From Bacteroides sp. UBA1317 (lineage in GTDB: Bacteria > Bacteroidota > Bacteroidia > Bacteroidales > Bacteroidaceae): a stretch of 34,098 bases of DNA. Shown piece after piece: positions 1 through 7,233 of this stretch. The notes below the pieces were generated by a model. That model saw only the letters and a program-made list of their open reading frames with translations. It was not told where the DNA came from and made no database searches. The stretch covers positions 1-34,098 of the forward strand of contig DBTL01000018.1 in NCBI GenBank assembly GCA_002307035.1. Direction: 5' to 3'. The stretch's first letter is position 1. Each line of letters starts with the position of its first letter. A program made the translations under genes and the position numbers.

Positions 1-503
1 ACATCAAAGTATAATCTATAAGCAACCAATTCAGACTCGAAAGCCGGTCCGTGATGATGCATCTGATTGTAGATGTTACTTGTTCCGGGAATGGTTATCG
101 ATTGTACAGGTACGTGTTTCCCTTTTTTGTCGCTGACAAGCATCTCAGCATATACACGAGGCGTGTATTGTTTGTCTGACTTCTTGGGAGAAAGTATAAT
201 CTTTACTGTCTTTTTGCTTTTAGGAGCTAAATTAGTGACAAAAGCCAGTTCGTCGGCACGTCTATCACCATTCAAATCATCCAACTGCGAGGGTATTTCG
301 GTGCTGCCTTCCCAAATGGTAGCCGATTTCACGGTGAATCCGGCTTTCAAATCATTGACTTTGAGAACGATCGGCTCATCCACTTTAGCCTTTGTCCAAT
401 CATTTGTGATTTCTATAGAGATGGTTTTCTCTCCACTTTGAGCAAACATGCCTGCGGGGCAGGCACATAAAAACAATAGAATACTTGCAATTTCTTTCTT
501 CAT
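1..503 (-). CDS. DUF4861 family exported protein, C-terminus cut by window edge
   Basis: The reading frame starts at the ATG at 503 and runs leftward off the window, so only about 167 N-terminal residues are visible. It begins with a signal peptide (MKKEIASILLFLCACPAGMFAQ, cleavage expected after AQ) and continues with a beta-rich region in which SATIWEGSTEIPSQLDD and the motif MHHHGPAFESELVAYR stand out. I recognise these as typical of the DUF4861 family, found in Bacteroidetes next to polysaccharide lyases and glycoside hydrolases. It lies downstream of, and on the same strand as, a GH28 gene, which suggests pectin or rhamnogalacturonan breakdown in the periplasm or at the surface. A -7 box TACATTTG on the minus strand (529-536) gives it its own promoter with a leader of roughly 20 nt. 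The enzymatic activity cannot be told from the sequence. Confidence 0.8.
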   Translation of the reverse strand, partial: MKKEIASILLFLCACPAGMFAQSGEKTISIEITNDWTKAKVDEPIVLKVNDLKAGFTVKSATIWEGSTEIPSQLDDLNGDRRADELAFVTNLAPKSKKTVKIILSPKKSDKQYTPRVYAEMLVSDKKGKHVPVQSITIPGTSNIYNQMHHHGPAFESELVAYRLYFD

Positions 504-528
504 GGAATCTGTGTTTTATATAATGATA

Positions 529-536
529 CAAATGTA
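529..536 (-). promoter_or_regulatory. Bacteroidetes -7 promoter box for the DUF4861 gene
   Basis: The minus strand reads TACATTTG, matching the TAnnTTTG consensus, about 25 nt upstream of the ATG at 503. No convincing -33 element was found. Confidence 0.55.
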
Positions 537-632
537 AGAGAAAAGACTCAGTTTCTTCTATTAATTTTGATTGAATAACTACTTAGTTTGTTGCCTCTTT
601 CCTTTTGTTTCAGGAATTATCAATGAAACGCA

Positions 633-681
633 CACGCTTTGCGTGATGAACGTACACGTTTCTAAGGTAAAACGTGCACGC
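633..681. repeat. Nested CACGC/GCGTG and AAACGTG hairpins between GH28 and DUF4861 genes
   Basis: Two hairpins lie side by side. CACGC (633-637) pairs with GCGTG (641-645) across a TTT loop. CGTACACGTTT (651-661) pairs with AAACGTGCACG (670-680) with one G-T pair and an 8-nt loop. GCGTG at 641-645 could instead pair with CACGC at 677-681, so two folds compete. There is no following U-tract on the minus strand that would make a standard terminator. It resembles dispersed intergenic repeats I associate with Bacteroides, but that is from memory. Confidence 0.5.
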
Positions 682-734
682 ACTAAAGTCTGTTTTCAAG
701 AAGGGCTTTGGGGCATGATGGATACGCAAATTTA

Positions 735-2369
735 CTAGAACTCCATCGTTTTTCCTTTAGAGTCAATGTTTTTGTATAGCGTACCGTCCACACTTAAATT
801 CTTGGTGTTTTTTACTTGTAGGGTAGGACCTTTTGGGGTGATAATCTTGATGTTATTCATGGTCACACCTTCTGCTTGGCTTATTACCGCTCCTTCTGCT
901 GCATCCGAAATAATAATATCCTTTACAGTCACATCTTGTATTGGCATTTCTGGTAAGCCATTGAAAAACATAGCACGTCCCGCGCCTTTACAATAGATGT
1001 TCGATATATGAATATTTCGAAAGGCAGGTGTTTCAATACTCACAGGCATCAGATCTATTTTTTCTTGTTTATCATCATCCGTAAGTTCATCGGGAGCTTT
1101 ACCTCCATAAAACAAATCGAATAATAATGGTTCGTTTGGGATATTAATCATATTGATGTTTTCAATAAAAATGTTTTCAACCACGCCACCACGTCCGCGA
1201 GTACTTTTGAAACGAAGGCCTACGTCGGTACCCATGAAAGTACAGTTGGACACAAATACATTTTTCACTCCTCCCGACATTTCGCTACCTACCACAAAAC
1301 CGCCATGCCCATGCAGTACTGTATTGTTAAGTACCAGTACGTTTTGGCAAGGTTCACCTCTTTTACGCCCGTCTTCATCTTTACCCGATTTAATGCAGAT
1401 GGCGTCATCACCGGCATCGAATATACAATTCTTGATAAGCGCATTTTTGCATGATTCCAGGTCAAGTGCATCCCCGTTCTGAGAATACCATGGATTGAAT
1501 ACTTTTACATTATCGATTGTGATCTCTTCGCACGACAGTGGATGGATGCACCAGCTGGGTGAATTTTTGAAAGTAATGCCTTGAAGCAATACCTTTTTGC
1601 TCTGCACTATGCTAATCATCACAGGGCGAAGCCAAGGCTTAATCTCATTCCACTCTTCATCTGTCTCTATCCCTTCCGGGTTGTTGAAATTTTTGCAGGC
1701 CAAAGCACCTTTCAATGAACCGGCTGTGGGGTACCAGATTTTTTTATCTCCATCGAGTACGCCACCCGACTTTATAAGTTTATCCCATTGTGCCGTGGTT
1801 AGTTTATCTTTTTTTACTGGTCTCCACGCATCTCCGGAGCCATCAAATGAACCGTATCCGGTGATGGCAATATTCTCTGCATTGCGAGCTGATATAGGCG
1901 ATTGGCAACGTCGAGTTTCCAATCCTTCAAAAGAAGTTTGAATGATAGGATAAGTACTAAAATCGTTGCTGAATATTATAAGTGCATTCTGTTCTGTATA
2001 TAAATTAACGTTACTAAGCAATTCTATGGGTCCGGTGAGCCATAATCCTTCGGGAATAACGACCTTTCCTCCGCCTTTGCTATTTACGTCTTTAATAGCA
2101 TTGTTTATGGCTTGCGTATTTAGCGTAATGCCGTCTCCTTTGGCTCCAAAGCTGAGAATGTTGACTGCATATTTTGGAAAAAAAGGTTGCTTCACTGCCT
2201 GCATCTCAAAAGGTAGATCGGCGTATATTAATTGTTTTAAAGGAGAATTGGTCGAGTTATCAATGATATCAATAGGTTTTGGAATTTGAGCGCTAATGTT
2301 AGTACTTCCGATTAATAGTGAAAAGCCTACAAATGCAGGCATAACAAACTTTCTGGTTACTGTATCCAT
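735..2369 (-). CDS. GH28 family polygalacturonase, secreted
   Basis: A pectin hydrolase of glycoside hydrolase family 28, expected to cut alpha-1,4-galacturonosyl links, perhaps in a rhamnogalacturonan context. The four GH28 signatures appear in order: NGDALDLES (the NxD motif), GDDAICIKSG (DD motif), GHGGFVVGSEMSGG (GHG motif) and RFKSTRGRGG (RxK motif). Between them are the short beta-helix repeats of a parallel right-handed helix. An N-terminal signal peptide ends near NISAQ. The frame is open up to a TTG at 2432, but a -7 box TATATTTG lies at 2430-2437, so the transcript should begin near 2424; I therefore choose the ATG at 2369 (544 aa). It sits 231 nt upstream of the DUF4861 gene on the same strand. 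Family assignment is firm; exact substrate is not visible. Confidence 0.93.
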   Translation of the reverse strand: MDTVTRKFVMPAFVGFSLLIGSTNISAQIPKPIDIIDNSTNSPLKQLIYADLPFEMQAVKQPFFPKYAVNILSFGAKGDGITLNTQAINNAIKDVNSKGGGKVVIPEGLWLTGPIELLSNVNLYTEQNALIIFSNDFSTYPIIQTSFEGLETRRCQSPISARNAENIAITGYGSFDGSGDAWRPVKKDKLTTAQWDKLIKSGGVLDGDKKIWYPTAGSLKGALACKNFNNPEGIETDEEWNEIKPWLRPVMISIVQSKKVLLQGITFKNSPSWCIHPLSCEEITIDNVKVFNPWYSQNGDALDLESCKNALIKNCIFDAGDDAICIKSGKDEDGRKRGEPCQNVLVLNNTVLHGHGGFVVGSEMSGGVKNVFVSNCTFMGTDVGLRFKSTRGRGGVVENIFIENINMINIPNEPLLFDLFYGGKAPDELTDDDKQEKIDLMPVSIETPAFRNIHISNIYCKGAGRAMFFNGLPEMPIQDVTVKDIIISDAAEGAVISQAEGVTMNNIKIITPKGPTLQVKNTKNLSVDGTLYKNIDSKGKTMEF

Positions 2370-2429
2370 TCGTTGTGAGAGTTCTTTGGGTTCATAATAA
2401 TAGATAAAAGTCTCTTTATTTATCAAGTG

Positions 2430-2437
2430 CAAATATA
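2430..2437 (-). promoter_or_regulatory. Bacteroidetes -7 promoter box for the GH28 gene
   Basis: The minus strand reads TATATTTG (TAnnTTTG). Its position overlaps the upstream TTG start candidate at 2432, which argues that translation begins at the ATG at 2369, leaving a leader of about 55 nt. Confidence 0.55.
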
Positions 2438-2543
2438 TTCTTGAATAGCTTTTATCATGTGTACTATTTGTTGGTTTAGGTGGATTTTTTGTTGATTTTG
2501 CTTTTTCTTTTCTCTAGATGTCTCGTTCTATGGAGAAAGTTCG

Positions 2544-2551
2544 TATCTTTG
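2544..2551 (+). promoter_or_regulatory. Bacteroidetes -7 promoter box for fabI
   Basis: TATCTTTG matches TAnnTTTG and lies 26 nt before the fabI ATG at 2578. No clear -33 element is seen at the expected distance. Confidence 0.6.
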
Positions 2552-2577
2552 CAACCTAATTTAACTATTAAATAGGT

Positions 2578-3438
2578 ATGAATTATAATTTATTGAAAGG
2601 AAAAAGAGGTATTATCTTTGGAGCGTTGAATGAACAATCCATCGCTTGGAAGGTAGCTGAAAAGGCCGTTGAAGAAGGTGCAACTATTACATTATCAAAT
2701 ACTCCTATCGCTGTTCGTATGGGAGAAGTTTCTGCTTTGTCCGAAAAGCTTAATTGTGAAGTTATTCCGGCAGATGCAACGAGTGTTGAAGACCTGGAAA
2801 ATGTGTTTAAACGTTCGATGGAGATATTGGGAGGAAAGGTTGATTTTGTATTGCACTCTATCGGCATGTCTCCAAATGTGCGTAAAAAGCGTACGTATGA
2901 TGATCTTGACTATGAAATGCTAGACAAAACTCTCGACATTTCGGCTGTATCATTTCATAAAATGATACAAGTAGCTAAGAAAATGGATGCAGTGGAAGAA
3001 TATGGTTCAATCTTAGCATTGAGCTATGTTGCTGCTCAGCGCACATTCTTTGGATATAATGATATGGCAGATGCAAAAGCTCTGCTGGAGTCGATAGCTC
3101 GTAGCTTTGGTTATATTTACGGACGTGAACACAATGTACGCGTGAACACAATCTCTCAATCACCAACTATGACTACTGCCGGAGCAGGTGTTAAGGGAAT
3201 GGATAAATTGTTTGATTTTGCAGATCGTATGTCTCCATTGGGGAATGCATCGGCTGATGAATGTGCCGACTATTGCATTATGATGTTCTCTGATCTTACT
3301 CGTAAAGTAACCATGCAGAATTTGTATCACGATGGAGGGTTCTCAAGTGTTGGTATGAGTCTTCGTGCTATGACAACCTATGAGAAAGGTATCGATGATG
3401 AGTATAAAGACGAAAAGGGACAGATTATTTATGGATAA
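2578..3438 (+). CDS. fabI: Enoyl-[acyl-carrier-protein] reductase, FabI type (NADH-dependent)
   Basis: Catalyses the last reduction of each fatty acid elongation cycle, enoyl-ACP to acyl-ACP, in the cytoplasm. The 286-aa protein is a short-chain dehydrogenase fold. The N-terminus GKRGIIFGALNEQSIAW is the atypical FabI nucleotide-binding loop, DATSVEDL and LHSIGMSPN follow, and the catalytic pair is Tyr160 and Lys167 in YNDMADAK, spaced Y-x6-K as in FabI rather than the Y-x3-K of ordinary SDRs. Tyr150 in LSY is the second conserved FabI tyrosine. It is slightly longer than the E. coli enzyme (262 aa), with extra residues at the C-terminus. It has its own -7 box and is followed after 63 nt by the gldB-like gene on the same strand. 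FabI is the family inhibited by triclosan. Confidence 0.96.
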   Translation: MNYNLLKGKRGIIFGALNEQSIAWKVAEKAVEEGATITLSNTPIAVRMGEVSALSEKLNCEVIPADATSVEDLENVFKRSMEILGGKVDFVLHSIGMSPNVRKKRTYDDLDYEMLDKTLDISAVSFHKMIQVAKKMDAVEEYGSILALSYVAAQRTFFGYNDMADAKALLESIARSFGYIYGREHNVRVNTISQSPTMTTAGAGVKGMDKLFDFADRMSPLGNASADECADYCIMMFSDLTRKVTMQNLYHDGGFSSVGMSLRAMTTYEKGIDDEYKDEKGQIIYG

Positions 3439-3479
3439 AAAGTCTGAAGTCGATAGCTTATCACTACTTCCTATTAGTT

Positions 3480-3505
3480 TCATCCTTTATGTCAATGAAG
3501 GATGA
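3480..3505 (+). promoter_or_regulatory. Hairpin that includes the gldB start codon
   Basis: TCATCCTT (3480-3487) is complementary to AAGGATGA (3498-3505), an 8-bp stem with a 10-nt loop. The 3' arm contains both the AAGG purine stretch and the ATG of the next gene (3502). No U-tract follows, so it is not a standard terminator; a role in translation is only a suggestion. Confidence 0.3.
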
Positions 3506-4509
3506 GACTACGGGCGGTATATTTTTCTTTTCTTGTATGCTTGATTCTCACATCTTGTAAGTTAAATAATAGCAAACTTGCAGAGCGTGAGGAAAATGAA
3601 AAAATATCGGTGGTTCGTTATGATAAGCTGTTGAATGAGTATGTTAAGTTCAACAGCTTATCTGCTTTGCAGAAGATGAACACAGAAAATATGCAAGCGA
3701 CCAAGATACTGATAGAAGATGTGCTTGCCATTGGTAACGTGGATGACGATAATATTACCCAAAAGCTAAAATTTTTCTATTCTGACACCACATTACTTCA
3801 CCTGATGGCTGATGTGGAAGTTAAATTTGCTGATTTAACCAAAATTGAACGTAAATTGACTAAAGGCTTTAATCATCTGAAGAAAGAAATTCCGGATATT
3901 AAGATACCGAAAATTTATTCTCAGGTTTCAGCCCTTAATGAGTCGATTGTTGTAGGAGACAGCTTGTTAGGCATCAGTCTTGATAAGTATATGGGCGAGG
4001 ATTACCCTCTTTATAAGCGTTACTATTACGATTATCAGTGCCGCTCAATGTCTCCTGAACGTATTGTCCCGGATTGCTTTCTGTTCTATTTACTAAGTGA
4101 ATATCCACTTCCAACTGATGGAAGAAGGACTTTGCTCGACGTTATGCTTCACTATGGAAAGATCAATTATATTGTTCAAGAAATATTAGACAGCCATTGT
4201 TTCGAAGGTATCTTAGGCTATTCAGCCGCAGAGAAGACTTGGTGTGAGGAGAATGAAGGAAGAATATGGAAATTTATGCAAACGAGTGGACATTTGAATG
4301 CTACAGACCCTATGTTAGTCAGAATATATACAAGACCTGCTCCTTTTACATCCTTTTTTGGTGAGGACTCGCCCTCTCTATTAGGCACTTGGATGGGAAC
4401 GCAGATTGTGACTTCATACATGGAGCGAAATAAAAATGTTACACTGCATGATTTGCTGCTGATTACGGATTACCGCCATATGCTGGCTGAAACTGAATAT
4501 GCTATCTGA
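3502..4509 (+). CDS. gldB: GldB-like gliding-motility-family lipoprotein
   Basis: A 335-aa lipoprotein. Residues 1-19 form a lipoprotein signal peptide with lipobox ILTSC (Cys19 lipidated). The body matches the GldB family as I know it, including the segment LFYLLSEYPLPTDGRRTLLDVMLHYGK and the region GRIWKFMQTSGHL. In gliding flavobacteria GldB is an essential motility and type IX secretion associated lipoprotein, while Bacteroides species do not glide yet keep GldB homologs of unknown function. No HExxH metal site is visible although the fold has been linked to zinc-protease-like domains. It lies 63 nt after fabI and about 19 nt before the methyltransferase gene (if that starts at 4529), so the three are probably cotranscribed. 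The gene name is by family, not demonstrated function. Confidence 0.8.
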   Translation: MRLRAVYFSFLVCLILTSCKLNNSKLAEREENEKISVVRYDKLLNEYVKFNSLSALQKMNTENMQATKILIEDVLAIGNVDDDNITQKLKFFYSDTTLLHLMADVEVKFADLTKIERKLTKGFNHLKKEIPDIKIPKIYSQVSALNESIVVGDSLLGISLDKYMGEDYPLYKRYYYDYQCRSMSPERIVPDCFLFYLLSEYPLPTDGRRTLLDVMLHYGKINYIVQEILDSHCFEGILGYSAAEKTWCEENEGRIWKFMQTSGHLNATDPMLVRIYTRPAPFTSFFGEDSPSLLGTWMGTQIVTSYMERNKNVTLHDLLLITDYRHMLAETEYAI

Positions 4510-4528
4510 AAATATAGTTTTCGTTGAT

Positions 4529-5233
4529 ATGGAAAAGGCTCTTTATTTATTGCCGGTTACTCTTGGAGATACTAGTCTCGAAATGGTTTTACCTTCTTAT
4601 AATAGAGAGGTAATTCTAGAGATAAAGCATTTTATTGTAGAAGATATACGCTCTGCCCGTAGGTTTCTTAAGAAGGTAGAACACGATATTGATATTGATT
4701 CTCTTACTTTTTACCCATTGAACAAGCATACTTCGCCGGACGATATTTCCGGCTACCTGCAACCTTTGCTTAATGGATTGTCAATGGGGGTTATTTCTGA
4801 AGCAGGTTGTCCGGCTGTAGCCGATCCGGGAGCTGATGTTGTTGCAATGGCTCAGCGGAAAAATCTAAAAGTCGTTCCTTTGGTAGGTCCTTCTTCTATC
4901 ATTCTTTCTGTGATGGGATCGGGCTTTAATGGGCAGAGTTTTGCTTTTCACGGATATCTTCCTATAGAACCTTCAGAACGTGGCAAGAAGCTTAAATTTC
5001 TTGAACAACGGGTTTATGCAGAGGATCAGACACAGCTATTTATTGAAACGCCCTATCGCAATAATAAGATGTTGGAAGATATTTTAAGCAATTGTCGTCC
5101 GCAAACGAAACTTTGTATAGCTGCTAACCTGACTTGCGAGGGAGAATACATAAAAACCCGTACATTGAAGGACTGGCGTGGAAAAATCCCCGAGTTATCT
5201 AAGATTCCTTGTATTTTTCTTTTGTATAAATGA
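4529..5233 (+). CDS. RsmI-like SAM-dependent methyltransferase (tetrapyrrole methylase fold)
   Basis: A 234-aa member of the tetrapyrrole (corrin/porphyrin) methylase superfamily, closest to the RsmI (YraL) branch that 2'-O-methylates C1402 of 16S rRNA. The signature is GVISEAGCPAVADPGADVV followed by VPLVGPSSIILSVMGSGFNG, the glycine-rich SAM-binding core, then FIETPYRNNKMLEDIL. It is shorter than classic RsmI (about 286 aa), lacking its C-terminal extension; Bacteroidetes commonly carry such a short paralog, and its target is not certain. An upstream in-frame ATG at 4499 would overlap gldB by 11 nt, but the family normally begins at MEKALYLLPV, so I chose 4529. The 3' end overlaps the converging membrane protein gene by 35 nt (5199-5233). 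Confidence 0.85.
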   Translation: MEKALYLLPVTLGDTSLEMVLPSYNREVILEIKHFIVEDIRSARRFLKKVEHDIDIDSLTFYPLNKHTSPDDISGYLQPLLNGLSMGVISEAGCPAVADPGADVVAMAQRKNLKVVPLVGPSSIILSVMGSGFNGQSFAFHGYLPIEPSERGKKLKFLEQRVYAEDQTQLFIETPYRNNKMLEDILSNCRPQTKLCIAANLTCEGEYIKTRTLKDWRGKIPELSKIPCIFLLYK

Positions 5234-6320
5234 TTTCTTTTAGGTGCTCATATTCGAGCTCCAAGCATTCACTAAAGTAGTTCTTTCCTATATTTTGCTG
5301 CATTTGGTGAAGAGTCCACAACTTTCCATTTCTGAAATGATTGTTGCATAGTAAAGAATCATCTTCTACGTTGGCTACAAACAAATAGATTAGCCGATTG
5401 GTAATATTATTTTCGAAATGATACATTGTGCTGAATGAAACCGGTATGTTTGGATTTGTCGGAAATACATAATTTATTAGTCTTGCTATACCTTCTTCCA
5501 AGGTTTCATTGTAGCGTAGGTAGCATTCTAAAGGTATATCTGTTTTACCTTTGTCTAAGATACAGTTTTGTGAGCGATTACATAAGAAAATCATCCCACG
5601 ATTTATGAGTGCTATACGTATTACAGGGTTGATATATATGTTCTTGTAATTAATCGCTTCTATTTTCAGGCTTTTCCCTATTACATCTCCTTTATCGTTG
5701 ACGATGGGTACATGTTCAGCATTCTTCATTATTTTATTAAAATAGTTGATGCCAAATTGATTGAAAATGATGCTAAGGGTGAATATAAAGGCAGGTACTA
5801 AACGAAATAGCCACAAATGTGTTGTTGCATTGAGAGTATTATGCGTCGCTATCATATAGATAGTAATCAGAACAAAATGAGAAGCTGCTAATATGAGTAC
5901 TATACGAGAAGACACAATGGTCGATTCGGCACTTTGTACTACATTTCGTTTATCGCAGGCATCTTTTCTTTTTAGGCAATAATTGATAAACCTTTTTTTA
6001 TGTAAATGTAGAATGAGCATCGGAAGGACAATACTTGCTTCTAAAGTAATAGGCAGGTTTCCTTGCGGACAATAACCAATAGGTGAGAGCGTTGCAAGTG
6101 AAAGAAAAACAAGTATGGCAGTTGATATGTATAATATGAAATTATGAATCTGGGGTTTAACCATGTACAGTACCATGTAAGAATAAACCAATCCAAGTCC
6201 TGCTCCAATATAGATAGAGACATCTTGCGATATGAATTCGCATAATAATATGGATATGGTAGCCGGAATAAACCCCAGAGACATATTGAAAGCAATAGAA
6301 AGAACTCTCTTATGATTCAT
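5199..6320 (-). CDS. Multi-pass membrane protein with degenerate Nudix-like C-terminal domain
   Basis: 373 aa. Residues 1 to about 200 hold six or so hydrophobic segments (for example around 8-28, 33-52, 61-80, 90-105, 142-160, 170-190). From about residue 205 the soluble part reads VPIVNDKGDVIGKSLK, INPVIRIALINRGMIFLCNRS, and CYLRYNETLEEGIARLINYVF, which follows the beta-strand pattern and Nudix-box position of Nudix hydrolases. However the catalytic REUxEExGU core is missing: the residues after NETLEEGIARL are INYVFPT. Hydrolase activity is therefore doubtful and a sensing or binding role is more likely, which is inference. It follows lipA by 57 nt on the same strand and probably shares the DPP IV-lipA transcript. 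Its stop end overlaps the methyltransferase gene on the other strand. Similar proteins occur in Bacteroides as far as I recall, without a known function. Confidence 0.7.
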   Translation of the reverse strand: MNHKRVLSIAFNMSLGFIPATISILLCEFISQDVSIYIGAGLGLVYSYMVLYMVKPQIHNFILYISTAILVFLSLATLSPIGYCPQGNLPITLEASIVLPMLILHLHKKRFINYCLKRKDACDKRNVVQSAESTIVSSRIVLILAASHFVLITIYMIATHNTLNATTHLWLFRLVPAFIFTLSIIFNQFGINYFNKIMKNAEHVPIVNDKGDVIGKSLKIEAINYKNIYINPVIRIALINRGMIFLCNRSQNCILDKGKTDIPLECYLRYNETLEEGIARLINYVFPTNPNIPVSFSTMYHFENNITNRLIYLFVANVEDDSLLCNNHFRNGKLWTLHQMQQNIGKNYFSECLELEYEHLKEIIYTKEKYKES

Positions 6321-6377
6321 CTTCGTATAATCTATCGTTTTTTATTAAAAACAACCGATTACGGAATATGTTCGTTA

Positions 6378-7229
6378 TCATTTAAGGATGTGTTTCTCTG
6401 CATGATACGAAGAGCGAACTAACGGTCCACTTTCTACTTGATCGAATCCTTTGCTTAGTCCGACCGCTTTGTAAAGGTTAAATTGCGTAGGAGTGACATA
6501 CTCTGCCACAGCATAATGCTTGCGGGTGGGTTGCAGGTATTGACCGATGGTGAGTATGCGGCAACCGGCTGAGCGCAAATCGTCCATTAACTCTTCCACC
6601 TCTTCCGGAGTTTCGCCTAAACCTACCATGATACCTGATTTCGCTACAACTCCTTTGCTTGCAATATGCTTAAGCACTTTAAGACTGGTGTCGTAGTTGG
6701 CGGCACTGCGCACTTGTGGTGTTATTCTTCTCACGGTTTCCATGTTATGTGAGATGATATCCGGACTCGCAGCAATGACAATGTCTACAAGATCTGTGTG
6801 CCCTTGAAAATCGGGTATAAGTACTTCGGTAGTGAGTCCCGGATTCAGGCGTTTTACTTCATTGATCGTTTTTGCCCAATGCGTTGCACCTTGATCGGGC
6901 AGATCATCACGATCTACAGAGGTAATCACTGCATGTTTCAATTTCATCAGTGCGATGGATTTGGCCACATGTGTAGGCTCTTGTTCATCCAGAGCTAAAG
7001 GGCGTCCTGTTAGTGTATTACAGAACTTACAACTACGGGTACATATTTCACCTCCAATCATGAAGGTCGCTGTTCCTCTGCCCCAGCATTCGCTCATGTT
7101 AGGACAACGGCCGCTACTGCATATTGTATGCAGGTTGTGAGAGTCGAGAATGCGCTTTGTCTCACTGTAACGCTCGTTGCTACCTATGCTTATTTTTAAC
7201 CATTCGGGTTTTTGTATTCTATTTGCCAT
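6378..7229 (-). CDS. lipA: Lipoyl synthase
   Basis: Inserts two sulfur atoms into protein-bound octanoyl groups to make lipoyl cofactor for 2-oxoacid dehydrogenases and the glycine cleavage system. The 283-aa protein shows both iron-sulfur sites: the auxiliary cluster cysteines Cys37, Cys42 and Cys48 (CSSGRCPNMSEC, C-x4-C-x5-C) and the radical-SAM cysteines Cys63, Cys67 and Cys70 (CTRSCKFC). The C-terminal RSSYHAEKH contains the conserved RSSY serine that ligates the auxiliary cluster. Length is normal for bacterial LipA. It starts only 4 nt after the DPP IV stop, which is a doubled stop TAATAA, so the two are cotranscribed. Confidence 0.97.
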   Translation of the reverse strand: MANRIQKPEWLKISIGSNERYSETKRILDSHNLHTICSSGRCPNMSECWGRGTATFMIGGEICTRSCKFCNTLTGRPLALDEQEPTHVAKSIALMKLKHAVITSVDRDDLPDQGATHWAKTINEVKRLNPGLTTEVLIPDFQGHTDLVDIVIAASPDIISHNMETVRRITPQVRSAANYDTSLKVLKHIASKGVVAKSGIMVGLGETPEEVEELMDDLRSAGCRILTIGQYLQPTRKHYAVAEYVTPTQFNLYKAVGLSKGFDQVESGPLVRSSYHAEKHILK

Positions 7230-7233
7230 ATTA

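Noticed and set aside
73..441. Open frame of 122 codons on the plus strand
   Set aside because: It is antisense to the DUF4861 coding region, whose signal peptide and family motif support the minus strand.
2370..2432. TTG start extending the GH28 protein by 21 residues
   Set aside because: The extension has no signal peptide character and its start overlaps the promoter -7 box, so it would not be in the transcript.
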